DNA from: Comamonadaceae bacterium
Lineage (GTDB): Bacteria; Pseudomonadota; Gammaproteobacteria; Burkholderiales; Burkholderiaceae_C
Assembly: GCA_027484575.1 (NCBI GenBank)
Contig: JAIXSQ010000006.1
Coordinates: forward strand, 1 to 52,769
Length of the DNA: 52,769 bases
Direction of reading: 5' to 3'
The translations under genes were made by a program, and so were the position numbers. The notes below the pieces were generated by a model that saw only the letters and a list, made by a program, of their open reading frames with translations, was not told where the DNA came from and made no database searches. Shown here one piece after another: positions 26,372-36,981 of this stretch; position 1 is the first letter of the stretch; each line of letters begins with the position of its first letter.

Positions 26372-27055
26372 ATGCGTGCAATGTGGACGGCAGTGGGAAC
26401 CAGCCTGGTGCTGGCGGCCTGTGGTGGCGGCGGCGGGTCCGCCGGGGGCGATGGCGCCGCGGCGCTGGCGGTCGCCCAGGCGGCGGCCTTCGACGTGCGC
26501 GCCGCCCTCGACCGGTGGTGGGCACAGCCGCACCTGACGGCCTGGACGGTCGGCGGCCGCTGCACGGGAAGCGCGCAGCTGGACGAGCAGGCGCCGGTGC
26601 CGGGCCTGTTCAGCGGCGTGCCGCAGGTGCGGCGCGATGCCACGCTGCAGCTGGGCACCACCGATTGTCCGGCCTCGACAGAGGCCCTGGAGGCGTGGAC
26701 CGATGCGCAGGGGGCCTGGATCGGCGCGGCGGGCGCCTGGGGCGTGGCGAGCGCGACCCAGCCCGTGACGTGGCCGCGCGCCGTGCGTCCCGGCGACGGG
26801 GGCGCCCTGGGCGAGGCCCGGACCTACACCGACGACACCAAGACCACGTGGACCGGCGCGATGTCGCTGGCCTACACCAGCGTGGCCGACGGCGACGGGC
26901 TGCTCGTGCGGCTGGAGTTCCAGCGCCGCGACACGGCGGGGCAGTGGGTGGCCACCGAGGTGCAGACCTGGCGCATCGGCGCCGACGGCAGCGCGCGGCC
27001 CGTGCTGCTGGAGCGGCGCGACGCTGCCGGGACGCTGCGGCTGGTTGCGGCCTGA
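26372..27055 (+). CDS. Putative outer-membrane lipoprotein of unknown function
   Basis: The 227-residue product opens with a lipoprotein signal peptide (TSLVLAACGGGGG, lipobox Cys at residue 17). After a Gly/Ala linker it has a domain rich in Trp and Thr with two Cys residues (GGRCTGSAQ and TTDCPAS) that may form a disulfide. The second half (TYTDDTKTTWTGAMSLAYTS) looks like a beta-rich fold. I do not recognise the family. The ATG at 26372 has GGGAGG upstream and begins the signal peptide. It stands alone between the tRNA and the next gene and is followed by a hairpin. Confidence 0.75.
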   Translation: MRAMWTAVGTSLVLAACGGGGGSAGGDGAAALAVAQAAAFDVRAALDRWWAQPHLTAWTVGGRCTGSAQLDEQAPVPGLFSGVPQVRRDATLQLGTTDCPASTEALEAWTDAQGAWIGAAGAWGVASATQPVTWPRAVRPGDGGALGEARTYTDDTKTTWTGAMSLAYTSVADGDGLLVRLEFQRRDTAGQWVATEVQTWRIGADGSARPVLLERRDAAGTLRLVAA

Positions 27056-27067
27056 GGGGCCGCGCGG

Positions 27068-27102
27068 GGGCAGGGTGCGCGCGCCTCGCGCACCGCCTGC
27101 CC
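27068..27102 (+). terminator. Imperfect hairpin after the lipoprotein gene
   Basis: GGGCAGG-GTGCGCG pairs with CGCGCAC-CG-CCTGCCC around CGCCT, a 14-pair stem with a two-base bulge. It starts 13 bases after the lipoprotein stop codon. No T-run follows. Confidence 0.45.
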
Positions 27103-27157
27103 GTTCCGTGGGCGCGCCTTGACAAGGGGGCGGCGCTGTAGGCCAATCGACCGCGCC

Positions 27158-27830
27158 ATGTTCGATCGATTGCGCAAGGCCCTGGGCCGCGACACCTCCG
27201 GGGCGGACACGCCCAAGTCACCCCCCAGCACGCTGCTCGGCCCGGTCTCCCAATGGGCCGCCGCCGAGGGCCTGCAACTGGCCGCGCCGGGCGGCGGCGC
27301 CGCGTTCGCGGTCAACGGCAGCGTCGGCGGCCGGCCCTGGCGGATGGAGCTGGGGCGGCCCAGCCGCAAGTTCATCCGCGGGCAGGAGCTGCGGGCCCGC
27401 GCCGAACTGGACATCGACCCGTCCGTGCTGCTGATGGTGCTGAACCGGCCGCTCAAGGAGGCGCTGGAGAAGCAGGCGTACGCGCTGTTCACCGACGACC
27501 TGCGCACCAGCGCCGACCCGAACCTGCCCGAGGAGATGCGGCTGGTGGCGATGGCGCAGGAGACCGGCTGGAGCGAGCTGCCCAGCGCGTTCTGGAAGCG
27601 CTGGTCGGTGGTGGCCGAGAACGCGGCGCAGGCGCCGCAGTGGATCGACGTGCCGCTGGCGCGCCGGCTGATGGACTGGCCGGTGCCGCTGGAGCCGCAG
27701 GTGCCGTTCCTGCTGATGCTCCTGCGCGGCAAGGCCTACCTGCGGATGGAGCAGGGCACCGAGGACCTGGCCCTGCTGCAGCATGCGGCCGCGCTGTTCA
27801 CGGCCGCCTGCGAGAACGCGCTGGACGCGT

Positions 27831-27847
<17 letters not shown>
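27158..27847 (+). CDS. Conserved-looking hypothetical cytoplasmic protein
   Basis: A 229-residue protein without signal peptide or membrane helix, and no family recognised. It has an N-terminal basic helix ([12 protein letters not shown]), a beta-type middle with [20 protein letters not shown], and a helical C-terminal half with Trp-rich [15 protein letters not shown] and [20 protein letters not shown]. Its codon usage matches its neighbours, supporting a real gene. The ATG at 27158 is the first start after the preceding hairpin; no strong ribosome site is visible. Its end overlaps the convergent acyl-CoA dehydrogenase gene by 17 bases. Confidence 0.7.
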
Positions 27848-29105
<1,258 letters not shown>

Positions 29106-29136
29106 GGTGTCTCCGTTGCGAAAAAGGTGCCGGCGC

Positions 29137-30282
29137 TCAGGCCTGCGAGGCCGACCGCGATGCGAACTGCCAGGCCATCTCGGCCATCGGCCGCGCGCTG
29201 CGGCCGCTGGCCACGGCCTGCGCGCTGGATGCGGTGCCGGCCTCGACCCGCTTGGCGATGCCCTGCAGGATCGCCGCCAGGCGGAACATGTTGTAGGCCA
29301 TGTAGAAGTTCCAGTCGGCCTTGAGCTCGTCCACCGTCGACAGCCCCGTGCGCTCGCAGTAGCGGCGGATGTAGGCGTCCTCGGAGGGAATGCCCAGGGC
29401 GGGCAGGTCCAGCCCGCCGATGCCGCGGAAGCCGCCGGGCGGGATGTGCCAGCTCATGCAGTGGTAGCTGAAGTCCGCCAGCGGGTGGCCCAGGGTGGAC
29501 AGCTCCCAGTCGAGCACCGCGATGACGCGCGGCTCGGTGGGATGGAACATCAGGTTGTCGAGCCGGAAGTCGCCATGGACGACCGAGGTGCGGGCCTCGT
29601 CGCGGGCGGCCGCCGGGATGTGCGCGGGCAGCCACTCGACCAGCCGCTCCATCGCCTCGATCGGCTGGCTCATGGGGCCGGTGCCGTCGGCCGAGGCCTT
29701 GTACTGCTTGCTCCAGCGGCCGATCTGGCGCTCGAAGTAGTTGCCCGGCTTGCCGTAGCCGGCCAGGCCCTGGGCCCTGAAGTCCACGGTGTGCAGGGCC
29801 GAGATGACGCGGTTCATCTCGTCGTAGATGGCGGCGCGCTCGGACGGCTGCATGCCGGGCAGGGACTGGTCCCACAGCACGCGGCCCTGCATGCACTCCA
29901 TGACGTAGAAGGCACGGCCGATCACCGACTCGTCCTCGCACAGGCACAGCATGCGCGGCACCGGCACGCCGGTGCCGGCCAGGCCCGACATCACGGCGTA
30001 CTCGCGCTCGATGGCGTGCGCCGAGGGCAGGAGTTTGGCCACCGGGCCCGGCTTGGCCCGCATGACGTAGGCGCCGCCCGGCGTGAGCAGCTTGTAGGTC
30101 GGGTTGGACTGGCCGCCCTTGAACATCTCCACCGTGAGCGGGCCGGCGAAGCCCGGCAGGTGGGCCTGCAGCCACGTGGTGAGGGCGGCGGTGTCGAAGG
30201 CGTGCTTGTCGGACACCGGCCGGGTGCCCACGAAGTGCTCGTAGGACTCGGCGGCGGCGGCGGGTGCGGGGGCGGCGGTCAT
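29137..30282 (-). CDS. APH-fold phosphotransferase, ACAD10/11-kinase (LvaA-like) type
   Basis: The 381-residue protein has the aminoglycoside-phosphotransferase fold. A nucleotide-binding N-lobe has [14 protein letters not shown] and YVMRAKPG, and the catalytic segment is [15 protein letters not shown] (Asp238, Asn243) followed by [15 protein letters not shown] (metal-binding Asp258). The stretch [20 protein letters not shown] is characteristic of the kinase part of ACAD10/11. Such kinases act on 4-hydroxyacyl-CoA in known cases, not on antibiotics. Its ATG overlaps the stop of the Crp/Fnr gene (ATGA), so the regulator, the kinase and the dehydrogenase are one transcript. Confidence 0.88.
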   Translation of the reverse strand: MTAAPAPAAAAESYEHFVGTRPVSDKHAFDTAALTTWLQAHLPGFAGPLTVEMFKGGQSNPTYKLLTPGGAYVMRAKPGPVAKLLPSAHAIEREYAVMSGLAGTGVPVPRMLCLCEDESVIGRAFYVMECMQGRVLWDQSLPGMQPSERAAIYDEMNRVISALHTVDFRAQGLAGYGKPGNYFERQIGRWSKQYKASADGTGPMSQPIEAMERLVEWLPAHIPAAARDEARTSVVHGDFRLDNLMFHPTEPRVIAVLDWELSTLGHPLADFSYHCMSWHIPPGGFRGIGGLDLPALGIPSEDAYIRRYCERTGLSTVDELKADWNFYMAYNMFRLAAILQGIAKRVEAGTASSAQAVASGRSARPMAEMAWQFASRSASQA

Positions 30283-31001
30283 GGGTTGTCGGTCTCGACG
30301 ATGCGCATCAACGCGTCACGGTTGCGCACGACGAGCCCACCCGGCTCGATGCGGATCACGTCCTCGCGCTCCATGGCCTTGAGCTCCTGGTTGACGCGCT
30401 GGCGCGATGCGCCCAGCAGCTGCGCCAGCTCCTCCTGCGCCAGGTGCAGGCCGATGCGCATCTCGCGCCCGTCGGCCAGCTGCGGCACGCCGTAGCTGCG
30501 CACCAGGTGCAGCAGCTGCTTGGCCAGCCGCGCCCGCAGCGGCAGCGTGTTGAGGTCCTCGACCAGGCCGAACAGCTGGCGGATGCGGCGCGCGTGCAGC
30601 CGCAGCATCGCGTCGTACAGCTCGGCGTGCGTGGACAGGATCTTCTTGAAGTCGGCCTTGGCCACGCACAGGATCGTGGTCTCGCCATGCGCATAGGCAT
30701 CGTGCGTGCGCCGGTCGCCGTCGAAGATCGCCACGTCGCCGAACCAGATGCCCGGCTCCACGTAGGTCAGCGTGATCTGCTTGCCCGTGATGCTGGTGGA
30801 GCTCACGCGCACCGCGCCCTTGGCGCAGGCGATCCAGTCTTCCGGCGGATCGCCGCGTGCGGCGATCAGCTCGCCGTCCTTGTAGCGTTTGACGTAGGCG
30901 CATCGAAGAATGTCGTGGCGCAAGGACGGGGACAACGATGAAAACCAGCGTCCGCCGTTGATTGCCTCGCGCTCGGCGATGGTAAGAATGGGCTCGTCCA
31001 T
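30279..31001 (-). CDS. Crp/Fnr-family transcriptional regulator
   Basis: The 240-residue regulator has an N-terminal cyclic-nucleotide-binding-like domain (about 25-140; YKDGELIAARGDPPEDWI, PGIWFGDVAIFDG) and a winged helix with HLAQEELAQLLGASRQRVNQ. The phosphate-binding cassette lacks the full Crp arginine/serine arrangement, so cAMP binding is uncertain. It has no Fnr-type N-terminal cysteine cluster. The ATG at 31001 is chosen for family length. It sits at the head of the kinase/dehydrogenase genes and probably controls them, perhaps in response to an acyl-CoA or related signal. Two GTGACAA copies lie in its upstream region. Confidence 0.9.
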   Translation of the reverse strand: MDEPILTIAEREAINGGRWFSSLSPSLRHDILRCAYVKRYKDGELIAARGDPPEDWIACAKGAVRVSSTSITGKQITLTYVEPGIWFGDVAIFDGDRRTHDAYAHGETTILCVAKADFKKILSTHAELYDAMLRLHARRIRQLFGLVEDLNTLPLRARLAKQLLHLVRSYGVPQLADGREMRIGLHLAQEELAQLLGASRQRVNQELKAMEREDVIRIEPGGLVVRNRDALMRIVETDNP

Positions 31002-31113
31002 GGTCTGTCCTGTCAGTGACTGGGCGCGGCGCGGATTGTCACGCCGGGGACCGCAGGGGCCGGGCCGGGTTGTCACCGGCCCGACAGGCGCGCGTGGCGC
31101 GCGCCGGGCGCGG

Positions 31114-31893
31114 CTACTGGTAGCGCGGCTTGTCCTTGGCCAGGAATGCCGCGATGCCGATGCCTGCGTTGGGGTGGTGCAGGTTGCGCACGAACTGGTC
31201 GCGTTCGGCGGCCAGCTGCTGGTGCAGCGTTGCGGACCCGGCGTCGTTGAGCAGGTCCTTGATGCTCGACAGCGCGTTGGGCGCGCGCTCGTTCAGGCGC
31301 TGCGCCAGCGCCAGCGCTTGGGCCAGCGCCTCGCCGGGCGGCGCCACGCGGTTGACCACGCCCAGCTCGTGCAGCCGCTGGGCGCCGATGCGTTCGCCGG
31401 CCATCAGCAACTCGGTGGCCAGCTGGCGCGGCAGGGCCCGGGCCAGCGACCAGCTGGCACCGCCGTCGGGCGACAGCGCGACGTTGGCATAGGCCATCAC
31501 GAACACGGCGTCGGCAGCGGCGACGACGAGGTCGCAGGCCAGCGCGAGCGAGAAGCCGGCCCCGGCGGCCGGGCCCTCGACGGCGGCGATGACCGGCTTG
31601 GGAAAGGCCCGGATCGCCTCGATCCAGCTGTGCAGGCCCTCGATGCTCTGGGCCTGCACCTCGGGCGGCTGCTGCCGGTTGGCCTGCAGGCGCTGCAGGT
31701 TGCCGCCGGCGCAGAAGGTCGCGCCTTCGCCCGTTATGACGACGCTGCGCACCTCGGCGGCGGTCTCGGCGACGTTCAGCGCCTCGACGCCGGCGGCGTA
31801 CATGGCCGGGTCGAGCGCGTTGCGTTGTTCCGGGTTGGCGATCGTCAGCACCAGGGTGGCGCCGTCGCTGGAACTCTTGAGCTCGGCCGGCAT
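31114..31893 (-). CDS. Enoyl-CoA hydratase/isomerase family protein
   Basis: This 259-residue crotonase-fold protein has the oxyanion-hole segments ATFCAGGNLQRLQ and VEGPAAGAGFSLALACDLVV and the region ANVALSPDGGASWSL. Position of the acidic residue after SPDGG suggests Asp rather than the paired Glu residues of classical hydratases, so isomerase or alternative hydrolase roles remain possible. It begins five bases after the 3-hydroxyacyl-CoA dehydrogenase gene and would act with it in a beta-oxidation-like pathway. The C-terminus KDKPRYQ is typical. Substrate unknown. Confidence 0.9.
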   Translation of the reverse strand: MPAELKSSSDGATLVLTIANPEQRNALDPAMYAAGVEALNVAETAAEVRSVVITGEGATFCAGGNLQRLQANRQQPPEVQAQSIEGLHSWIEAIRAFPKPVIAAVEGPAAGAGFSLALACDLVVAAADAVFVMAYANVALSPDGGASWSLARALPRQLATELLMAGERIGAQRLHELGVVNRVAPPGEALAQALALAQRLNERAPNALSSIKDLLNDAGSATLHQQLAAERDQFVRNLHHPNAGIGIAAFLAKDKPRYQ

Positions 31894-31898
31894 GGCGC

Positions 31899-33419
31899 TC
31901 AGGACTCCTCTTGCAGCAGCGACAGGCCGATGGCGCCGCGGCGGCGCAGCCAGGGGCTGGGGCGGTAGCGCGGGTCGCCGTAGACGGTCTGCATGTTGAA
32001 CAGCACCTCCAGGACGTTGGCCGGGCCCCAGCGGTTGCCCATGGCCAGCGGCCCCAGGGGGTAGCCCAGGCCGAGGGTGACCGCGGTCTCCAGGTCCTGC
32101 GGGCTGCAGATGCGCTGCTGGCAGATGTCGCTGGCGATGTTCACGATGGTGGACACCACGCGCTGGGTGACGAAGCCCGCCGAGTCGCGGATCACGCTGA
32201 CCGGCTTGCCGTCGCGGGCGAACAGCGCATGCGCCGCATCGCGCATGTCGGCGCGGGTCGCCGGGTTCGTCGCGAGCACGCGGCGTCGGGTGGCGCTGTC
32301 CTCGACCAGCAGGTCGATGCCGACCGTGCGGGCCGGGTCGAGCCGCTCGACCACGGCGACGGTGGTCACGTCGAAGCCCAGGGGTGCCACCAGCGACAGT
32401 GCGTTGATCGAGGGCGACTGGCCGGTCTCGATGGTCGCGCCCAGGTCCTTGAGCAGCTGGTAGAGCTCCTGGCGGCGCGCGGCGCGGCTGGACACCCACA
32501 CCGGCGGCAGCTCGCCCACCTCCGGCACCCCCGGCTCGGGCGCCACCTGGGCCTGGCCGTCGACGTAACGGTAGAAGCCCTCGCCGGTCTTGCGGCCGAG
32601 CAGGCCGCCGGCCAGCCGCTGCGCGGTGATGACGCTCGGGCGGTAGCGCGGCTCGTCGTAGTACTGCTGGTAAATCGACTCCATCACCGGGTGCGAGACG
32701 TCCAGCGCGGTGAGGTCCATCAGCTCGAACGGGCCGAGCTTGAAGCCGGCCTGGTCGCGCAGGATGCGGTCGATGGTGGCGAAGTCCGCCACGCCCTCGG
32801 ACACGATGCGCAGCGCCTCGGTGCCGAAGCCGCGGCCGGCGTGGTTGACGATGAAGCCGGGCGTGTCCTGCGCCTGCACGGGCTGGTGGCCCATCTGGCG
32901 CGCGTACGCGGTCAGGCCGGCGCAGACGGCCGGGTCGGTGCGCAGGCCCGCGATGACCTCGACCACCTTCATCAGGGGCACCGGGTTGAAGAAGTGGTAG
33001 CCCGCCAGGCGCTGCGGATGCTTCAGGCCGGCCGCGATCGCGGTGACCGACAGCGAGGATGTGTTGCTCGCAAGCACCGCATCCGTGGCGACCACCTCCT
33101 CCAGTTGGGCGAACAGCGCACGCTTGGCATCGAGCCGCTCGACGATGGCCTCGACCACCAGCTGGCAGTCGGCCAGCTCGGCCACGGAGGCCGCGGGCAG
33201 CAGCCGGGCCTTGGCGGCGGCGGCGGCCTCGGCGTCCATCCGGCCCTTCTGGACCAGCTTGTCCCATTGGGCGCCGATGTCCTGCACGGCCTTGTCGAGC
33301 GCTGCCGGATTGCTGTCCACCAGGCGCACGCGGCTGCCTGCCTGGGCGGCGATCTGCGCGATGCCGCGGCCCATGGCCCCGGTGCCGACGACGCCGACGT
33401 TGCTGTACTGTGTCTGCAT
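31899..33419 (-). CDS. 3-hydroxyacyl-CoA dehydrogenase (PaaH-like, two C-terminal domains)
   Basis: The 506-residue protein has an NAD-binding Rossmann domain (NVGVVGTGAMGRGIAQIA), catalytic-region motifs SNTSSLSVTAIAAGLKHP and AGYHFFNPVPLMKVVEV, and two consecutive C-terminal dimerisation domains (PGFIVNHAGRGFGTEAL and AGFVTQRVVSTIVNIA), which is the length and layout of PaaH-type enzymes. It oxidises a 3-hydroxyacyl-CoA to the 3-oxo form. The ATG at 33419 lies six bases after a GATAAT -10-like hexamer and has no Shine-Dalgarno sequence, so the message may be leaderless. It is divergent from the FimV-like gene. Confidence 0.93.
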   Translation of the reverse strand: MQTQYSNVGVVGTGAMGRGIAQIAAQAGSRVRLVDSNPAALDKAVQDIGAQWDKLVQKGRMDAEAAAAAKARLLPAASVAELADCQLVVEAIVERLDAKRALFAQLEEVVATDAVLASNTSSLSVTAIAAGLKHPQRLAGYHFFNPVPLMKVVEVIAGLRTDPAVCAGLTAYARQMGHQPVQAQDTPGFIVNHAGRGFGTEALRIVSEGVADFATIDRILRDQAGFKLGPFELMDLTALDVSHPVMESIYQQYYDEPRYRPSVITAQRLAGGLLGRKTGEGFYRYVDGQAQVAPEPGVPEVGELPPVWVSSRAARRQELYQLLKDLGATIETGQSPSINALSLVAPLGFDVTTVAVVERLDPARTVGIDLLVEDSATRRRVLATNPATRADMRDAAHALFARDGKPVSVIRDSAGFVTQRVVSTIVNIASDICQQRICSPQDLETAVTLGLGYPLGPLAMGNRWGPANVLEVLFNMQTVYGDPRYRPSPWLRRRGAIGLSLLQEES

Positions 33420-33498
33420 CGCACGATTATCCGGCACCGGTCCAGGCCGTTGCGTTTCGTCACACGTTAGCGCCCTGTGCCAGAATGCGTGCCGTTCC

Positions 33499-35733
33499 AT
33501 GAACCCTCCCTTCCGCTTGCGCCGCATCGCCTTCGGCGTCCTGGTCGCCGCGACGTGCACGGGCTCGTGGGCCCTCGGCCTCGGCCGCGCGCAGGGCATC
33601 GCCCTGGTCGGCCGTCCGCTCGACATCACCGTGCCGGTCAGCATCGAGCCCGGCGAACCGGTGCCCGAGTGCTTCACCGCAGACGTCTTCTACGGTGACA
33701 CCCGCCTGCGCGAGGAGCGCGTGGCCATCCAGTTTTCCGGGCGCGCGCTGCGCGTGCGCACCACCTTGCCGATCGACGAGCCGGTGGTCACGCTGCACCT
33801 GCAGATGGGCTGCGGCAACCAGGTCGGCCGTCGCATCGTCCTGCTGACCGAGCAGCCCGACCTGGCCGGCGAGCCGCCGCGCGCAGCCCCCACGCGCCCG
33901 CTGGCGCAGAGCCCGGCCGAGAGCCTGGCGACGCAGCCGTCCGCCGCCGTTCCCAGTGCTCCGGTGGCGGGCAGCACCGGCGGGTCGGCCGCGCGGCCTG
34001 CTGGCCGCAGCCCGCAGCCGCCCGTCGCCGAACAGCCGCCCCTGGGCGCGCCGCGTCCCGTGCGGCCGCGGGCCGCCGCCTCGGCCCCGGGCGTGCCCGC
34101 GGCCGCAGACCGCCCGATCGTTCCCGCCGGCCCGCGCCGGGTCGCGGCCCCGACGCAGCCGCGCCTGAAGCTCGAGCCGCTGGACCTGTCGGTGGCCATC
34201 GAGCCGACGCTGCGCAGCAGCGGCATGCTCGACCTGCCGGCCGCCGAGGCCACCGCGCAGCAGCGCGCGGCGGCGCAGGCGCTGTGGAAGGCCCTGAACG
34301 CGCAGCCCGAGGACCTGCTGCGCGAGGCGCAGCGGCTGGAGGGCCTGGAGAACGACCTGCGCACCCTGCGCCAGTCGGTGCAGCGCAACGACAAGGCGCT
34401 GGCCGAGCTGCGGGGCCAGCTGCAGGAGGCGCAGGCCGAGCGCTACGCCAATCCGCTCGTGTACACGCTGGCCGCCCTGCTGGCGGCTGCACTGGGCCTG
34501 GCGGCCTGGGCGTGGCGCCGCGGCGGGCGGGGTGGTCCGTCGGACGGCACGGCGTGGTGGAAGCCGAAGGAGAGGGCCGACACCCCCGAGACGGGCTTCG
34601 ACGCCTTCGAGGTGCCGCCGCCGCGGTCGGCTTCGTCGTCGCGCCGCAGCCCCAGCAGCCGCGGCCATTCGCAGCCGGCGTCGCGGCCGGGCCTGCGTTC
34701 CGTGGACCTGCCGCTCGATCCGACCCCGTCCGCACCGGCGGTTGCCGCCGCCCACCGCACGCAGCCGCTGCAGGTGGTCGAGCCGCCGTCGTTCCAGACG
34801 TCCGGCCGCGAGGACTTTCCCTTCAGCCAGCCCTCGCAGCTGCGCTCGCTCAAGGCCGAGGAACTGCACGACGTGCAGCAGGAGGCGGACTTCTTCGTCT
34901 CCCTGGGCGAGTTCGACCGTGCCATCGAGGTGCTGCGCACCCACATCGCCGCCAATCCCCAGACCAGCCCGGTGGCCTGGCTCGACCTGGTCGACATCTA
35001 CCACCGCCTGGGCCGGCGCGATGACTACGACTGGATCAGCGCCGAGTTCCAGCGCAACTTCAACGCCCAGGTGCCGGCGTTCGACGCCTACAGCGAGGGT
35101 GGCGCCGGACTGGAGCAGTACGAGAACGCGATGGCGCGCATCGTCGCCCTGTGGCCGTCGCGGCGGGTGCTGGACGTGATCGAGGAGTCGATCTTCCGTG
35201 GCCCGGCGCAGGACGGCGCCCAGGCCTTCAGCCTGCAGGCCTACCGCGAACTGCTGCTGCTGCACCACGTGGGCACCGAGGTGTTCGGCCGCGAGGCGGC
35301 TCGCGGGGCTTCGGGCGGCAACTCGGGATTCACCGACTCGGGCTACGTGCACGGCGCGCCGGCGTCGCAGCCGGGCTTCGGCGCGACGGCCATCCATCCC
35401 CTGTCCACCGGCAGGAGCTCGCGCGCCGGCGGCGCGGCCGCGATGCCGTTGCCCGAACTCGCGCTGCCGCCAGACCTGGCGGCGCCGTCGGGCCTGGGCG
35501 CGCCGCCCGACTTCGAGCTGCCGCTGGTCGCCGGCGATGCGCCGCTGGACATCAACCTGGACGAGCCCGCCGCGCACCTGGTGGTGCCCGCCGCCGAGGA
35601 GCCGCTGATCGGCGACTCGCAGGCGCCGTCGTCCGTTCCGGCGTCGGATGCCGGGCAGGACAGCAACCTGCTGGACTTCGACCTGCCGGAGATCGACACC
35701 AGCGGGCTCACCACGAAGAAGACGCGCGACTGA
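33499..35733 (+). CDS. fimV: FimV-like membrane protein
   Basis: The 744-residue protein has a signal peptide, the FimV N-terminal domain opening LGLGRAQGIALVGRPLDITV, a long Pro/Ala linker, a coiled coil (about 270-315), a membrane helix near residues 320-342 (LVYTLAALLAAALGLAAWAW), and a cytoplasmic part with a TPR-like segment VSLGEFDRAIEVLRTHIAA and a FimV-type C-terminus. I see no LysM motif between the N-terminal domain and the coiled coil. FimV/HubP proteins organise the cell pole and support type IV pili and flagella placement. A 7-pair hairpin spans its stop codon. Confidence 0.8.
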   Translation: MNPPFRLRRIAFGVLVAATCTGSWALGLGRAQGIALVGRPLDITVPVSIEPGEPVPECFTADVFYGDTRLREERVAIQFSGRALRVRTTLPIDEPVVTLHLQMGCGNQVGRRIVLLTEQPDLAGEPPRAAPTRPLAQSPAESLATQPSAAVPSAPVAGSTGGSAARPAGRSPQPPVAEQPPLGAPRPVRPRAAASAPGVPAAADRPIVPAGPRRVAAPTQPRLKLEPLDLSVAIEPTLRSSGMLDLPAAEATAQQRAAAQALWKALNAQPEDLLREAQRLEGLENDLRTLRQSVQRNDKALAELRGQLQEAQAERYANPLVYTLAALLAAALGLAAWAWRRGGRGGPSDGTAWWKPKERADTPETGFDAFEVPPPRSASSSRRSPSSRGHSQPASRPGLRSVDLPLDPTPSAPAVAAAHRTQPLQVVEPPSFQTSGREDFPFSQPSQLRSLKAEELHDVQQEADFFVSLGEFDRAIEVLRTHIAANPQTSPVAWLDLVDIYHRLGRRDDYDWISAEFQRNFNAQVPAFDAYSEGGAGLEQYENAMARIVALWPSRRVLDVIEESIFRGPAQDGAQAFSLQAYRELLLLHHVGTEVFGREAARGASGGNSGFTDSGYVHGAPASQPGFGATAIHPLSTGRSSRAGGAAAMPLPELALPPDLAAPSGLGAPPDFELPLVAGDAPLDINLDEPAAHLVVPAAEEPLIGDSQAPSSVPASDAGQDSNLLDFDLPEIDTSGLTTKKTRD

Positions 35734-35740
35734 GCGCGTC
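35721..35740 (+). terminator. Small hairpin spanning the fimV stop codon
   Basis: GACGCGC and GCGCGTC pair around GACTGA, so the stop codon is in the loop. It lies between two converging genes. No T-run follows and the stem is only seven pairs, so support is modest. Confidence 0.4.
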
Positions 35741-35766
35741 GTTGCGGGCGCCCGTAGCGCGTCCGC

Positions 35767-36981
35767 TCAGTGCGGCCCGACGGCGCGGGCGGCCCGGGCA
35801 GCGCGCCCGGCGGCCACGCTGGCCGCCAGGGCCACCAGCATCATCCCCAGGCCGGTCCAGGGCAGCGGGCCGAAGCCGCCATGGGTGATCAGCCAGCCAC
35901 CGGCGGCGGCGCCGACCGCCTGGCCCAGGTAGATCGCCGAGGTGTTGAGCGCGATGGAGCCGCTGGCCAGGCCGGGCGCGAGTGCCGCCAGCCGCGCCTG
36001 CTGCGCCGAATTCGACGAGAAGCAGCCCAGCGCCCACGGCACCATGACCAGCGCGGCGAGCGCGAAGCTCGTGCCCAGCGGCCACAAGGCCAGCCCCAGC
36101 GCCATGCCGCCGGTGCCCAGCAGCACGGCGCGGTCGGCGCCCAGCCGGTCGATGTAGCGCGCCATCAGCAGGTTGCCCAGCAATCCGAAGGCGCCGAACC
36201 ACATGAACAGCAGGCTCATCTGCCCCGGCGTGGCGTCCAGCCGCTCGCGGAACCAGGGTGCGAAGTAGCCGAACAGCACGAACTGGCCGGCCGAATAGAG
36301 CGCGGTCACGGTGATCACCAGCATCAGTGGCCGCGAGCGCAGCACCTGGCCCCAGGCGCCGCGCGACAGGGCAGGGGGGCGCACGCCATCGGGCAGGGTG
36401 CGCCACACCCACAGGGCCGCCACCGCCGCCAGCACGGCCACCGCCACGAAGGCGGCCCGCCAGCCGAACATGCCCCCCAGCCACGCATTCATGGGCATGC
36501 CGAGCACCGAGGCGACCGACCAGCCGAGGAACACGGAGGCGATGGCACGGCCCCGTTGCGCCGGCGGCACGAGCAGGCCGATGCAGGCGGCCGCCTGGGG
36601 GGTGAACACGGCCGGCGACAGCACGGCCAAGGCGCGCAGCGGCAGCAGCGTCGCGAAGCTGGGTGCGGCGGCGCAGGCCAGGTGCAGCAGCGCGTACCAG
36701 GCCATGGTCAGCGCCAGCAGGCGGCGCCGGTCCCAGCCCGCGACGGCGGCGGCGCACAACGGCGCGCTGATGCACATCACGAGGCCGCCTGCGGCGATCA
36801 ACTGCCCTGCGGTGGCGGTGGAGACCTGCAGCGTGTCGCTGATCGAGGGCAGCGTGCCCGGCACCGCCATGACGCCGGCGCCGATCACGAAGTTGCCGAA
36901 GGTCAGGGGCCGCAGCACCGGCGGCAGCCGGCCGTCGGCGCCCGGGCTGGCGGCGGCGCCGGCTGCGGCCTCGCGCGCCAC
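35767..36981 (-). CDS. MFS transporter, DHA1-like
   Basis: The 404-residue protein has twelve hydrophobic segments and the MFS loop motif RYIDRLGADRAVLLGTGG between helices in the second half. The first half has PGTLPSISDTLQVSTATAGQ, as in drug/metabolite efflux members of the DHA1 group. The start is GTG at 36981, which overlaps the stop of the hydroxyacid dehydrogenase by one base (TAGTG). That coupling suggests export or import of a hydroxy- or keto-acid, but the substrate cannot be read from sequence. Confidence 0.88.
   Translation of the reverse strand: MAREAAAGAAASPGADGRLPPVLRPLTFGNFVIGAGVMAVPGTLPSISDTLQVSTATAGQLIAAGGLVMCISAPLCAAAVAGWDRRRLLALTMAWYALLHLACAAAPSFATLLPLRALAVLSPAVFTPQAAACIGLLVPPAQRGRAIASVFLGWSVASVLGMPMNAWLGGMFGWRAAFVAVAVLAAVAALWVWRTLPDGVRPPALSRGAWGQVLRSRPLMLVITVTALYSAGQFVLFGYFAPWFRERLDATPGQMSLLFMWFGAFGLLGNLLMARYIDRLGADRAVLLGTGGMALGLALWPLGTSFALAALVMVPWALGCFSSNSAQQARLAALAPGLASGSIALNTSAIYLGQAVGAAAGGWLITHGGFGPLPWTGLGMMLVALAASVAAGRAARAARAVGPH

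Noticed and set aside
29137..30282. Aminoglycoside resistance kinase
   Set aside because: The protein has the APH fold, but its motifs and the adjoining acyl-CoA dehydrogenase place it with the ACAD10/11-type kinases.
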